Shown piece by piece: positions 52,845 to 64,000 of a stretch of DNA of 64,000 bases. The notes under the pieces are model-generated. The model saw only the letters and a program-made list of their open reading frames with translations, ran no database searches and was not told the origin of the DNA. Within the stretch, counting starts at the first letter, position 1, and every line of letters starts with the position of its first letter. A program made the translations under genes and the position numbers. Source of the stretch: Pictodentalium vernedei (lineage: Eukaryota > Mollusca > Scaphopoda > Dentaliida > Dentaliidae); NCBI GenBank assembly GCA_031216915.1, contig CM062297.1:530060971-530124970 (forward strand), given 5' to 3'.

Positions 52845-53030
52845 GTTACAACTTGTCTTGAAAGTTGGTCCGAGTTGTCTTCAAAAGTGGTCCGAGTTGT
52901 CTTGAAAGTTGGGCTGACTTGTCTTCAACGTTGGTCCGAGTTGTCTTCAAAGTTGGTCCGAGTTGTCTGTAAAGTTGGTCCGAGTTGTCTTCAAAAGTGG
53001 TCCGAGTTGTCTTGTTCCGAGTTGTCCTGA
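52845..53030. repeat. 30-bp minisatellite, about 6 units, inverse of 32185-32420
   Basis: Units of the type TTGTCTTCAAAGTTGGTCCGAG. On the opposite strand they match the array at 32185-32420. Just beyond it, CATAATACATCACGGCAGAA matches the ATAATACATTACAGCAGAAC next to the other array, so both may be copies of one element. Confidence 0.85.
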
Positions 53031-53042
53031 TCCCATAATACA

Positions 53043-53518
53043 TCACGGCAGAAAATAAGCTATATTAGATGTTGCAGTTGGAGTATTTTTGATTGATTGT
53101 TTTTTGTTTCTATACACTTTGTCAGAAATTTGACGAGTACTTTTGGGACCTAAAATGCTATTTTCAACTGCAGCTTCATAACATACGTGACTGGCCGTTT
53201 TAATTTTAGCCTGAACAGCACAGTTTCTCAAAACTTGAGGGTCAGTTCTGACTTATGATTCTTTCAAATTTTGAGTTCCCATGTGGTTGTTTTGGCACGG
53301 ATCGTGTACCGCAGTACTCTTCAACAGCTAAATTTTTTAACTGATGCATTTCGGAAGGGTATTCGGTTACTGTTGTCACCCTTTTTTGCAAGATATGTCA
53401 CCTTTCAAATTAGTATAATATCTATGTAATTTGAGCAATTTCTTTGGCTGAGGTATGCAGGGTACATAGATCGTATGACCATTTTCAACTTTCTTTACAC
53501 AAATTGTATTGTTTTTAT
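53043..53518. other. Intergenic DNA, no gene seen
   Basis: No motif recognised on either strand. Confidence 0.4.
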
Positions 53519-53519
53519 T

Positions 53520-55388
53520 AGCTCAACTTGACAAAGTCAAGCTGAGCTATTGCCATCACTTCTCGTCCGTCAGCATACGTACGTACATACGTACGTACGT
53601 TAGTACGTTAGTACGTACGTCCACAATTTCCTTTGGCACACCTCACAGGTCGCATTTATGATCAGATTACTTTGAAACTTCTTATGCTTGTTTGGGGTGA
53701 CCTCTAGATGGGAGCTATCGATTTTTTTCAATTTCCGGCAAAAAATGCTGCCGCGGCCAACGTTCTTAGAACTTAGTTTAGTCAAACCACAATATTTCCC
53801 TTTGGCACACCCTACAGGGCACATTTATGATTTGATTGCTTTGAAACCTGATACGCTTATTTAGGGTGACCTCTAGATGGGAGCTATCGATTTTCTTCAA
53901 TTTCCGGCAAAAAATGTTGCCACGGCCAATGTTCGTAGAACTTTAGTCAGACCTCAATATTTCCCTTTGGCACACCCTACAGGGTACATTTACGATCAGA
54001 TTGCTTTGAAACATGGTATGCGTGTTTGGGGAGACCTCTAGATGGGAGCTATCGATTTTCTTCAATTTCTGTCAAAAAATGTTGCCGCGGCCAACGTTCT
54101 TAGAACTTAGTTTAGTCAGAAGACTCAATATTTCCCTTTGGCACACCCTGCAGGGTACATTTATGATCGGATTGCTTTGAAACCTGGCATGCTAGTTTGG
54201 GGTGACCTCTAGATGGGAGCTATCGATTTTCTTCAATTTCTGTCAAAAAATGTTACCGCGGCCAACGTTCTTAGAACTTAGTTTAGTCAAACCACAATAT
54301 TTCCCTTTGGCACACCCTACAGGACACATTTATGATTTGATTGCTTTGAAACCTGGTATGCTTATTTAGGGTGACCTCTAGATGGGAGCTATCGATTTTC
54401 TTCAATTTCCGGCAAAAAATGTTGCCACGGCCAACGTTTGTAGAACTTACTTCAGTCAGACCTCAATATTTCCCTTTGGCACACCCTACAGGGCCCATTT
54501 ATGATTAGATTGCTTTGAAACCTGGTATGCTTTGTTTGGGGAGACCTCTAGATGGGAGCTATCGATTTTCTTCAATTTCTGTCAAAAAATGTTGCCGCGG
54601 CCAACGTTCTTAGAACTTAGTTTAGTTAGAAGACTCAATAATTCCCTTTGGCACACCCTACAGGGTACATTTATGATCGGATTGCTTTGAAACCTGGCAT
54701 GCTTGTTTGGGGTGACATCTAGATGGGAGCTATCGATTTTCTTCAATTTCCATCAAAAAATGTTGCCGCGGCCAACGTTTTTAGAACTCAGTTTAGTCAG
54801 ACCACAATATTTCCCTTTGGCACACCCTACAGGGCACATTTATGATTTGATTGCTTTGAAACCTGGTATGCTTGTTTGGGGAGACCTCTAGATGGGACCT
54901 ATCATTTTTCTTCAATTTCCATCAAAAAATGTTGCCGCGGCCAACGTTCTTAGAACTTGGTTTAGTCAGAAGACTCGATATTTCCCTTTGGCACACCCTA
55001 CAGGGTACATTTATGATCGGATTGCTTTGAAACCTGGCATGCTTGTTTGGGGTGACCTCTAGATGGGAGCTATCGATTTTCTTCAATTTCTGTCAAAAAA
55101 TGTTGCCGCGGCCAACATTCTTAGAACTTAGTTTAGTCAGACCACAATATTTCCCTTTGGCTCACCCTACAGGGCTCATTTATAATTAGATTGCTTTGAA
55201 ACCTGGTATGCTTATTTACGGTGACCTCTAGATGGGAGCTATCGATTTTCTTCGGTTTCTGTCAAAAAATGTTGCCACTGGCAAAAAAACTGACATTGGT
55301 CCCAATGATCTTCAATTTTGCCATTTCATTTATAACTTACCAAGTTCAAGTTTGTCAAGTTGAGCTACAGTGTCATTGACACTTTCAT
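53520..55388 (+). mobile_element. Array element S2 (same head and tail as S1, different 170-bp monomers)
   Basis: The head AGCTCAACTTGACAAAGTCA then AGCTGAGCT is followed by CGTCCGTCAG and an ACGTACGTACATACGTACGT run. About ten monomers of about 170 bp follow, with CCCTTTGGCACACCCTACAG, GATTGCTTTGAAACCTGG, GACCTCTAGATGGGAGCTAT and GTTGCCGCGGCCAACGTTCT. The tail is TTGAGCTACAGTGTCATTGA then CACTTTCATT, nearly identical to the S1 tail. Between the two ends the monomers are unrelated to those of S1. Confidence 0.78.
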
Positions 55389-55718
55389 TGTACACAGTTT
55401 CCATGACGTCCTCAAGACGAAATTGCGTAATAAATTAATAATCACGACGTGATGTCTTGCAATCTCTATATTTCTATCTCCTTTTTCGAGTTGTGTTTTA
55501 CGATATGGAGTAGTGCTTTAACCGGGCATGGCAGCCACAATGAAGACAGAGTGCACCAGGAGTTTTATGTGCTTGTTTTTTTTTATATTCACACTTTTTA
55601 TTTTCAACTGTTTTCTTGTTTCAAAGTCGTTTTGGGGTCAGGTGGGATTCGTTTTGGGTCCGTTTTGGATTTGTTTTGGGTCCGTTTTGGGTCATTTTGG
55701 GTGAATCGTGCTGCCGGC
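55389..55718. other. Intergenic DNA with GTTTTGGGTCC repeats
   Basis: Five imperfect copies of a 17-bp GTTTTGGGTCC-containing unit at 55628-55700. No gene recognised. Confidence 0.5.
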
Positions 55719-56587
55719 AATGGTACTGTTTTGATCTAAAGAATATTTGGAGTGCTGAAGTTTCGAACTAAAAAGTGATTTTATTGTTGAAAATCAACTT
55801 TTAAATTGCAAATTGCACTAACAACAGAACTAAAAATTCACATTTGAAACACTTAAATTACTGAACCAAAATTAACCTGAACCATGTATCTACAGCACTT
55901 TACCGTCAAATGAACTTTGATGTGCTTTTTGAATTATTTAAAACAGATTTTTAATCTCCAGCTTGAAAGATTTTTTTAGTATCAAGATTAAGATGTGTAA
56001 CCTTAAGAATGCATGCTAAGGATTCACTGGAGCTTCACACTTTTCATCAGTTATGTTTACCATCAACTGAACAATGATTGTCCATTTAGTGTTAGAGACA
56101 AAATAATTAGTGTATTTATCCTTGACCAGTCAGCTGTATCATGTATTGCCATTTCATAAGAAGGTTCAACATTGTACAACTCTTGTCAGTGTCAGATGTT
56201 TGGATTTAGCAATCAATGTCAACAAACATCCATGCATATCTGTACCAAATACATCAGCCAAGGTGTTATGTACATCTTGCATGTGCCATTTGTCTCTTAA
56301 GGTGTCGCGTCTTGGTGTCATTACTGGAAAAATATTTTGGAATGGACATTAAAAACATGTTTTAATTAATTTTAAAATCACCTCAGAGTTCGTTTCTCGG
56401 TGAAGTGCTATAGATATATGTTTTGGATTAATTTTGGTTTCATTAATTTAAGAGTTGCGTGTGTGAATTTTCCGTTCTGTTGTTAGTGCGATCTACATTT
56501 TAAAAGTTGATTTTCAACACTAAAAATATATTTTAGTTTACAACTTCAGCAAACAAAATATTCTTTAGATCAAAGCAGTATCATTGA
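55719..56587. mobile_element. Foldback element with about 200-bp arms
   Basis: The arms 55719-55925 and 56380-56587 are inverted copies (AATGGTACTGTTTTGATCTA; GTTGAAAATCAACTTTTAAA; CACTAACAACAGAAC). The loop of about 450 bp has no recognisable gene. Confidence 0.85.
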
Positions 56588-56703
56588 TTGTCCCCGTTTG
56601 TACGAAAATCGTTTAATTTAGTTGTTTTAGAACTCTTGTTTTTGACCATTTGGGGAAATTCGCCTGTTCCTATAGACCTTAAAGGCCTGAGACGAAGTGG
56701 AAG

Positions 56704-57072
56704 CAGGTGAGTTCGGACTTTTATCAATTTGGCCCATTTGGTGAGTTCGGCCCAAGTGAGTTTGGTCCATGCGTAAGTGATTTCGGCCCAATTGGTGATT
56801 TGATGTGTGAAGTGGGGGAGGGCAGGCATCAAAGAGCTACCGGAAGCAACCTCACACTTTCTCATTGTTTGTATATAATCAGTTGTATATGGTTCGTTTA
56901 TTTTATTCATCATTGATCTATAATAAACAGTTTGTTGATCAGTATTATTCTTTTTTATCTACCAATAATATGGTCCGAACTCACTTTTCACTGGGCCGAA
57001 TTCACCCTTTTCGAACTCACTTTTCGGGGCCAAAATCACTTGGTCCGAACTGGTAAAAGTCCGAACTCACTC
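56704..57072. mobile_element. Foldback element with GTGAGTTCGG arms
   Basis: The arms 56704-56805 and 56968-57072 are inverted. They are themselves made of GTGAGTTCGGCCCA-type units. Loop without gene. Confidence 0.8.
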
Positions 57073-57460
57073 GCATTCGACGAAGTCGAGGGCCATTAAT
57101 AAGCCCAAGGGCTGTTCATCATTGCTGCAGGGCCGCTAATGAATCATGATGCATGACAACAATCATGTTACTACTATTATTACCACTCCCTGTTGCAGCT
57201 AGCCGCACGAGGGAATTGCTGGAAGAAATAATCACTAAAGTCAGTTCAATATTTCTGTTTCGATAGTGCGTTCGACTTCAGTTCAGAAATACAAAGGGAC
57301 GTCATCCGAATGGGAGTAATTCGTTAGACCATGGAATCTAAAAATAGCCGGGCCGCTAATGGCTATTTATACCATTATCGCCCGTGGCCCAGCTCCGTGG
57401 AATGATGTCACTGAAATTACGAAGTTTTAACGGCCCTCCAAAATCATGTTAATTGATTAG
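57073..57460. repeat. Foldback family M, copy 2
   Basis: Contains GGGCTGTTCATCATTGCTGC, GGGCCGCTAATGAATCATGA and, at the far end, GGCCCTCCAAAATCATGTTA. It matches 23655-23948 inverted and lacks the 121-bp palindrome found there. Confidence 0.8.
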
Positions 57461-57605
57461 TAACTTATAATAGATTGAGTGGTAATAATAAGTGAACGAC
57501 ATCAGCATAATATTCCATTCCTTATTTAACCCTTTACCCAACATAGCGGACAAAATCGGGCAGTGCTATTCTCAAAAATTGTCATTTAACTTTCATTATT
57601 TTTTT

Positions 57606-59445
57606 CATTTTTATGTGTACCCATACTATGTATGGTACACATAATGCCATCATCCGGGGTGACCATCTGTCGTACGTCCATCCTTTGTCTGTCCGTCCGG
57701 TGTCCGTATCCATTTCTTTGTCATTCGATAACTTGAAAAATATTGCTTGGATTGTCAAGTTACTTTATATTTGTGTTCAGGTTACTGATGTGCCGAGCTG
57801 TATAGTTTTTGGTGTAAATCGGATAATTTGATCCTGAGATATTAACCTTTTATCCTTCAAATTGAAAATTTCGTCAATCCCTTTGGCATTTGATAACTTG
57901 AAAAATATTGCTTGGATTGTCAAGTTACTTTATATTTTTGTTCAGGTTACTGATGTGCCGAGCTGTATAGTTTTGGGTGTAAATCTGATAATTTAATCCT
58001 GAGATATTAACCCTTTATCCTTCAAATTGAAAATTCCTCCAATCCCTTTGGCATTCAATAACTTGAAAAATATTGCTTGGATTGTCAAGTTACTTTATAT
58101 TTGTGTTCAGGTTACTGATGTGCCGAGCTGTATAGTTTTTGGTGTAAATCGGATAATTTGATCCTGAGATATTAACCCTTTATCCTTCAAATTGAAAATT
58201 CCTCCAATCCCTTTGGCATTCGATAACTTGAAAAATATTGCTTGGATTGTCAAGTTACTTTATATTTATGTTCAGGTTACTGATGTGCCGAGCTGTATAG
58301 TTTTTGGTGTAAATCTGATAATTTGATCCCGAGATGTTAACCCTTTATCCTTCAAATTGAAAAATTCCTCCAATCCCTTTGGCATGAGATAACTCAAAAA
58401 ATATCAATCCGATTGTCATGTTACTTTATATATTTATTCAGGTTACTGATGTGCTGTGCTGAATAGTTTTTGGTGTTAATCTGATAATTTTATCCTGAGA
58501 TATTAACCCTTTATCCTTCAAATTGAAAATTCCTCCAATCCCTTTGGCATTCGATAACTTGAAAAATATTACTTGGATTGTCAAGTTACTTTATATTTGT
58601 GTTCAGGTTACTGATGTGCCGAGCTGTATAGTTTTTGGTGTAAATAATCTGTTATTTTGATCCTGAGATATTAACCCTTTATCCTTCAAATTGAAAATTC
58701 CTCCAATCCCTTTGGCATTTCGCTAACTTGAAAAATATTGCTTGGATTGTCAAGTTACTTTATATTTGTGTTCAGGTTACTGATGTGCCAAGCAGTGTAG
58801 TTTTGGGTGTAAATCTGATAATTTAATCCTGAGATATTAACCCTTTATCCTTCAAATTGAAAATTCCTCCAGTCCCTTTGGCATTCGATAACTTGAAAAA
58901 TATTGCTTGGATTGTCAAGTTACTTTATATTTGCGTTCAGGTTACTGATGTACCAAGCTGTATAGTCTTTGGTGTAAATCTGTTATTTTAATCCTGAGAT
59001 ATTAACCCTTGATCCTTCAAATTGAAAATTCCTCCAATCTCATTGGCATTTGATAACTTGAAAAATATTGCTTGGATTGTCAAGTTACTTTATAATTGTG
59101 TTCAGGTTACTGATGTGCTGAGCTGTATAGTTTTTAGTGTTAATCTGATAATTTGATCCCGAGATATTAACCCTTTATCCTTCAAATTGAAAATTCCTCC
59201 AATCCCTTTGGCATGAGATAACTCAAAAAATATCAATCCGATGGTCATGTTACTTTATATATTTATTCAGGTTACTGGTGTGCTGTGCTGTATAGTTTTT
59301 TATGTAAATCTGATAATTTGATCCGGAGATATTAACCCTTTATCCATCAAATTAGACACTCCTCCAATCCATTTCTATATGTACCCATAACTTGTATGGT
59401 GTACATAATGTCGGCATCCATGGTGGCCCTCCGTCATACAGCTTT
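57606..59445. repeat. 165-bp tandem array (about 10 units) between direct-repeat ends
   Basis: The unit carries GATAACTTGAAAAATATTGC, TTGGATTGTCAAGTTACTTT, GTTACTGATGTGCCGAGCTG and CCTGAGATATTAACCCTTTA. The head (57615-57690, GTGTACCCATACTATGTATG then GTACACATAATG) recurs directly at 59388-59445. The array is closed by the same module at both ends, again followed by a GTCCGTCCGGTGTCCG-type segment in the head. Confidence 0.85.
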
Positions 59446-59520
59446 CTACTAGTTGCGCGTATGGGTACACATCTGACGATTTCATCGGCCTATTTTTTGT
59501 CTCAAAAACATAGCATAGGT

Positions 59521-59919
59521 TTAGTTCAGCTATCTGAACGTAGTGGCTACCCCTCTACATTCAGATTCTTCCCATTCAGTCGTATAGAAAAAGTTCCCAT
59601 CAAGTTTTTATGGGAACTCAAAATCGAAAATAGGAATATATATCAAGCTTTCACCCTTATTACCGACTGCATTCGATAGTACATATATTTCTTTACATTT
59701 GGGCAGAGTTTATTGATAAATAATAAACCCAACCCAAATGTAAGGAAATACGTGTTGTGTAATATCGTTTGCAGCTGGTAAAAAGGGCGAAAGCTTAATA
59801 TATATTACTATTTTTGAGTTTTGAGTTCCCATAAAAACTTAATGGGAACTTTCGACAGCATTGAATGGGAATAATCGGAACGTAGAGGGGTAGCCACTAC
59901 ATTTAGATTGCTGAACTAA
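59521..59919. mobile_element. 400-bp foldback element
   Basis: The arms 59521-59712 and about 59725-59919 are inverted: TTAGTTCAGC...GTAGTGGCTACCCCTCTACA, GTTTTTATGGGAACTCAAAA, CTTTACATTTGGG, and their inverses. The central loop is only about 10-15 nt. Confidence 0.88.
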
Positions 59920-60067
59920 CATGTATTACGTTATCTATGTGCAGTTTCAGTGGGCCTGTCAAAATTCCTCAAGACAAATGTATGGGTAAACACGAAAAAT
60001 AGCTGATCCAACCAGTGCACCATTGGGGCTCATTACTAACAATGATTCAGGGTGTAGAGGTCGACGC

Positions 60068-60470
60068 ATAAATGCCATTTACCAACCAGCCTGGTTGGTC
60101 CGGATCTCAGTTTTGTGGTAAATCGTTCGCTTTGTGTGCTAGAGGTCGACAGTTTGAACCTTGGCTCCCACATTTATCTCTCCTGTTATATTTGGGATCT
60201 CGTCCGATCCTCAGCAGTAGGTGGCAATGCGGGTGTTTCGACTGCTCTGAGGGAGGAATGTGGGAGAGATTCACATGTGGTGAATCAAAAGAAGGGGAGA
60301 GTAGTGTAGCGGTTGAGGTATAAAGGCCATTTACCAACCAGCTTGGTTGGTTCAGATCTCGTAGTTTCGTGGTAAATTGGCCGCTTTGGGTTCTGGAGGT
60401 CGACAGATTGAACCCCGGCTCCAGCAGTTACCGTTCCTCCTGTTACAAGGAATAAGATAAGTATACCTGG
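60068..60470 (+). repeat. tRNA-like SINE, two tandem partial copies
   Basis: Both units begin CCATTTACCAACCAGCTGG-like with a short hairpin, then GTGGTAAATCG (A-box-like) and GAGGTCGACAG-TTTGAACC (B-box-like), about 50 bp apart (60113-60165 and 60365-60420). Internal RNA polymerase III-type boxes and duplication suggest a tRNA-derived SINE. No intact tRNA cloverleaf is seen. Confidence 0.55.
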
Positions 60471-60643
60471 ATACACCCCATATACTAGTACATAATATAA
60501 CACAAGGGAGGACACAGAAATCCTATCTTGATTTTTCAAACGGTTCCAAATATAATTCTTATATTCATCCACTGATTTCTATGCACCGTTTTGTCAGGAA
60601 AAGACTTGTCTTCCAGACTGCCCACATGTTTTTATCATATTAA

Positions 60644-61390
60644 GGTGCTATATAAGTAATGGAATTTCGGTTTTTTTTTAAATCTCCACCTCATGATATT
60701 CCTTAAATATACACAAATTATACATCAAAATGAAGGTTGAGATGAATAGAACACGAAACACATATGTAATCAGCCCATCGAGTTGACAGCAGGCACCACT
60801 GGTTCCCGGAAGTCTGCTAACATATTCGTACAAGAACTGATAATAAAATAATATTTCACGAGAACAACTTGTGGCCAGATGTGCTTCATATATTCTGATA
60901 TTCCTTAAATTCAATTTAAATACACACACATTATACATCAAATTGAAGGCTGGAATTTATTTTATAGATCACAAAACATATATGTAATCAACTCCGAGTT
61001 GACAGCAGGCACCACTGGTTCCTAAAAGTCTGCTACCGTATTTGTACCAGAACTGATAATACAATAATATTTTCGAAGAACAACTTGTGGCCAAATGTGC
61101 TGCAGCTTCAAATATCTAATAACAAAGCCAGGCTTTCAGAACACTTTAGGATTCAGCGGTAGGACTGTATTTGGGAAAAGGACAACACTCTACATTTTTT
61201 TAATGAAAATGGATTCCATGTTCGATGGACATGCATACACACCACTCAATACCACAAATTTCCATCAAAAAACAAAATCGTAATTCTAAGAAATTTCACC
61301 AGGTATCATGATACCTTACACAGGATATGGCAACTGTGCAGTCTCTATATAATAATAGTATGCTGTACTAAGGCAGTCTTTCTTATTATT
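60644..61390. repeat. Foldback family J, copy 2, with internal duplication
   Basis: Begins GGTGCTATATAAGTAATGGA after TTAA (60640-60643). The arm (CACCACTGGTTCC, GATAATAAAATAATATTTCA, AACAACTTGTGGCCA) is present twice in direct order (60790-60900 and 61005-61105), followed by the J loop. The right arm was not found. It supplies the empty site for the 5.8-kb insertion in copy 1. Confidence 0.8.
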
Positions 61391-62234
61391 TGATTTGAGA
61401 ATGCATTGTTTTTCGATGCAGATATCACGGAACCGATCATTCCATTTCCGTGGAGGTTCCATCAGGGTAAAATCACGAAAACAAACAGGTTCCAACAATT
61501 TTTTTATCATTATGCTTTTCATAAAGGACACTTAAAACACACTAAAAGTTTCCTGCCAAGACTAAACTTGTATTTATCATCAATGAAACAACAGTGATCA
61601 TAAAAGTAACAACACTGCTCGTTTTGACAATCCCAGTGAGTGCATCCACATTGTTGAGAATGCGTGTTTTCAACAGTTTCTTGATTCTTATTTATTAAAA
61701 TTGAATGCACCCAATTAAATTCCAATTTCAGTGTGTTTGACAACAAAACCACGTGAAGCCAAAGACACGAAACTGTATCATTGAAAACAAAAACATAACT
61801 TTCTATTACTGAAACAGATGATGAGGGGAATCTGATTCTTCCTATGTTGCAGCACTCTGTGCAAAATCAAGCAGAAGAGGTGTGCTCACGCTATATTTGT
61901 AATCACGTTTTACAAACATTTCATCCCAATCAATTTAATACAGTTTCCTTCCTGAATGGGACATTTTGCACTGGATGATTTGTCCCTTCTTAATCAGAAT
62001 ACACAAATTTTTATTTAATTATTTTTCACTTGTTCCACTTTAAAGGAAAAACCGAAATAATTATTTCATTGTCCAACAATTATGACTGTTTTTTGTGTTA
62101 TCTTTTTAACGTGCTTGTACACACTTAACAGAGAAATCATTGCATCAGTTCATCTGTGGCAATTAAATTGAGTGTTCAAGGGCACAAAATACACAAATGA
62201 AAACACAGATAATTTGTTTCCCTTTTTAATTTTT
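61391..62234. other. Intergenic DNA, no gene seen
   Basis: AT-rich; the overlapping short frames on both strands near 61406-61752 have no recognisable motif. Confidence 0.45.
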
Positions 62235-63062
62235 AGCTTAACTTGACAATGTCAAGCTCTGGCTAGAGGTCGTGTTTATGAACCGATCTTTACGAAACTT
62301 CTTGGGTACCTTTGTTATCACCGTGGGACGAGAACAAGTGTTTTGGGGTCCGATGTGAAATTCAAGATAGCCACTGGCTGCCATTTTGTACAAAATTAGG
62401 TGCAATCAGATTTTTGCGCAGAATTTCCATATGAAAGCGCTGATTTGAGTAATATTTTGTGTGAATGTTTAGTACCATGGGATACATCACATATAATACA
62501 GGTTTTTTTTCTTGTTCATAAATGCAACTAGACTAACTTTGATCTATTTAGTGTTACTTTCAGCACTGTAACTGCAAATGCCAATATGGCTCGGGCTAGA
62601 AGTGAACCAACCTTTACGAAATTTCTTGAGTACCTTTGTTCTCACCGTGGGATGAGAACGAGTGGTTTTGGGTGCAGTCCGACATTCAAGATGGCCACCA
62701 GAAGCCATTTTGTACTTTAGTTAGTGCAATCAGTTTTTTTGTACTGAACTTCTGTATGAAAGTTCTGATTTGAAAAAATTTGTGTATGTTTAGTAACATG
62801 GAATACATCACATATAATACAAGTTTTTTTCTCGTGCAGAAATTATGCAAATTAGCTGATTTATTCAGTGCTTCTTGTACACAGTAAGTGCACATTTCAA
62901 TACGGCTCGGGCTAGAGTCTGTATTTATGAACCGATCTTCACGAAACTTCTTGGGTACCTTTGTTATCACCTTGGGACGAGCATGGATGTTTCTGGGTGT
63001 GGTCCAAAATTTGAGATGGCTGCTAGTGGCCATTTTGTACCGGCATTAGGTCCGATCAGTTT
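62235..63062 (+). mobile_element. Array element S3 (S-type head fused directly to 334-bp monomers)
   Basis: AGCTTAACTTGACAATGTCA then AGCT is followed at once by CTGGCTAGAGGTCGTGTTTA, the S1 monomer. The CGTCCGTC segment of the head is missing, so the head is truncated. About two and a half monomers follow, with no tail before the next head at 63065. Confidence 0.75.
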
Positions 63063-63064
63063 TT

Positions 63065-64000
63065 AGCTCATCTTGACAAAGTCAAGCTGAGCTAATCTAA
63101 TCGCTTCCCGTCCGTCGTCCGTCAACACCATGTTTTGGTCTTCTCCTCCAAAGCCACTGGGCCAATTCAAGTGAAAGTTTGTGTGAGTGATGGTCCCAAA
63201 GGGGCATTTCATTTTTGTTCAACTCAGTATGCCCGGCCCCATAGGGAGGGAGTGGGGGAAAATGCTCAAAAATATTTTAAAAATCTTCTTCTCAAGAACC
63301 AGTGTGTGCAATGACTTGATATTTGCTATGGAGCTTCCATATGAGGTGTAGAATCAAGTTTGTTCAAACGAAGTTCGTAAAGTAATATTTGGCTTTGTAA
63401 TAGGAGGGGTAAGATTTTTGGCCCCGCCCAAAATTTCTATTTTCTGAACCGATGGTCCGGTATGAACCAAATTTGGTTTGTGGTAGTATTGGGTCATAAG
63501 TACTTGACCCATGCAAAAAAAAAAAATTCCCGCATCCCCCATGGGAACCCTGGGAGCTAAAAATAGAAATATTTTCAAACGCCCATATTTCCCAAACCCC
63601 ACGGAACAGAAAGCTTTTATTTGGTATGAAGTATCCTTATGACCAGTAGAATTGAATGGTAAAAAAAACTGCCATCGGTTGTGTTAGGGTGTTCTGTAAT
63701 GGGCATCGAAAAAATGCTGAGTCAGCATATTTGCAAAAATTAAAAAAAATCTTTTCTCCAGAACCAATCATCAGAATCTTTTGATATTTGGTATATAGCA
63801 TTCATAGGGGGGTCAGATAAAAGTTTGTTCAAATAAAGCTCATTGGTTCATATTTGGGCTCTCTACAGGAGCCTGAAGTTTTAACATAGGGTAATATGGG
63901 GAATATTCTTTAAAAATCTTCTTCTTCAGAACCACCAGTCAGAATCTTTTAATATTTGGTATACATCATTGTTATGAGGGTCAGATTCTAGATTGTTCAA
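63065..64000 (+). mobile_element. Array element S4 (S-type head with a third monomer type), runs off the window
   Basis: The head AGCTCATCTTGACAAAGTCA then AGCTGAGCT and CCCGTCCGTCGTCCGTCAAC. Diverged monomers carry AAAATCTTCTTCTCAAGAAC, CTTGATATTTGCTATG and CAAGTTTGTTCAAACGAAG, repeated near 63290, 63770 and 63930. The sequence is unlike the S1 or S2 monomers. The tail is outside the window. Confidence 0.7.

Noticed and set aside
53600..55280. Regularly spaced 170-bp units considered as a CRISPR-like array
   Set aside because: Units are long, contiguous and without unique spacers, in an animal genome; this is a tandem satellite.
55628..55700. GTTTTGGGTCC repeats as a telomere or regulatory array
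   Set aside because: Only about five imperfect copies and no known motif; left as simple sequence.
60100..60180. Possible functional tRNA gene
   Set aside because: A- and B-box-like motifs are present but no acceptor stem or cloverleaf can be folded; a SINE head fits better.

Overview
This window is eukaryotic animal DNA, almost certainly lophotrochozoan and most likely from a mollusc. The evidence is one clear host exon of ribosomal protein L18 with animal-type splice sites (24470-24556), a dispersed repeat with the mollusc-typical core TTGATTGGTGTTTAACGAC near 29050, and several tandem-array elements carrying CGTCCGTCCGTC heads as seen in bivalve and gastropod genomes. There are no operons. 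More than 90% of the recognisable sequence is mobile or repetitive.

Left part (1-24 kb). A frameshifted remnant of virus-like or Polinton-like genes (PLA2-like domain, four-Cys zinc ribbon) is cut by a 5'-truncated CR1/L2-like non-LTR retrotransposon (to 3781). After a short retrotransposon fragment and low-complexity DNA comes an old, 5'-truncated Ty3/gypsy element (5642-12147, minus strand). It is interrupted at its RT/RNase H border by a Tc1-like transposon whose catalytic domain is replaced by head-to-head TTAGGG repeats. The gypsy copy ends in a 152-bp satellite with an 847-bp higher-order duplication. Then come a second Tc1-like element (16904-18417), a transposon-associated pseudogene and a second non-LTR retrotransposon (21708-23265).

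Middle (23.6-32 kb). RPL18 exon 2, with a candidate exon 1 134 bp upstream, sits between two copies of a foldback family. It is followed by a Russian-doll nest: foldback J (TTAA duplication) contains a 5.8-kb CAG-ended element with a TA duplication, which contains a 2.1-kb long-TIR element with an 8-bp duplication, which contains repeat K. A 121-bp palindromic insertion at 23697 can be defined exactly because its empty site is present at 57.1 kb.

Right-middle (32.7-51.8 kb). One 160-bp tandem array (G) has been split by three independent insertions: a Helentron/pearl-like array element (S1), a hAT transposon with an 8-bp duplication (35183-44050), and a 7-kb DIRS element (44412-51405) with inverted terminal repeats, an internal complementary region and no target duplication. 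The hAT element in turn contains a nearly full-length Ty3/gypsy element (35887-42532, minus strand). Both gypsy copies have the unusual order gag-PR-IN-RT-RH, as in Gmr1-like elements. The younger copy has lost its RT core through a deletion that ends inside the same Tc1 insertion seen in the older copy.

Right end (52-64 kb). This part is foldback elements, 30-bp, 165-bp and 170-bp arrays, a tRNA-like SINE pair, a second J copy and two more array elements that share the head of S1. No intact host gene besides the RPL18 exon was recognised. Short open frames inside the arrays, LTRs and satellites are not annotated as genes.
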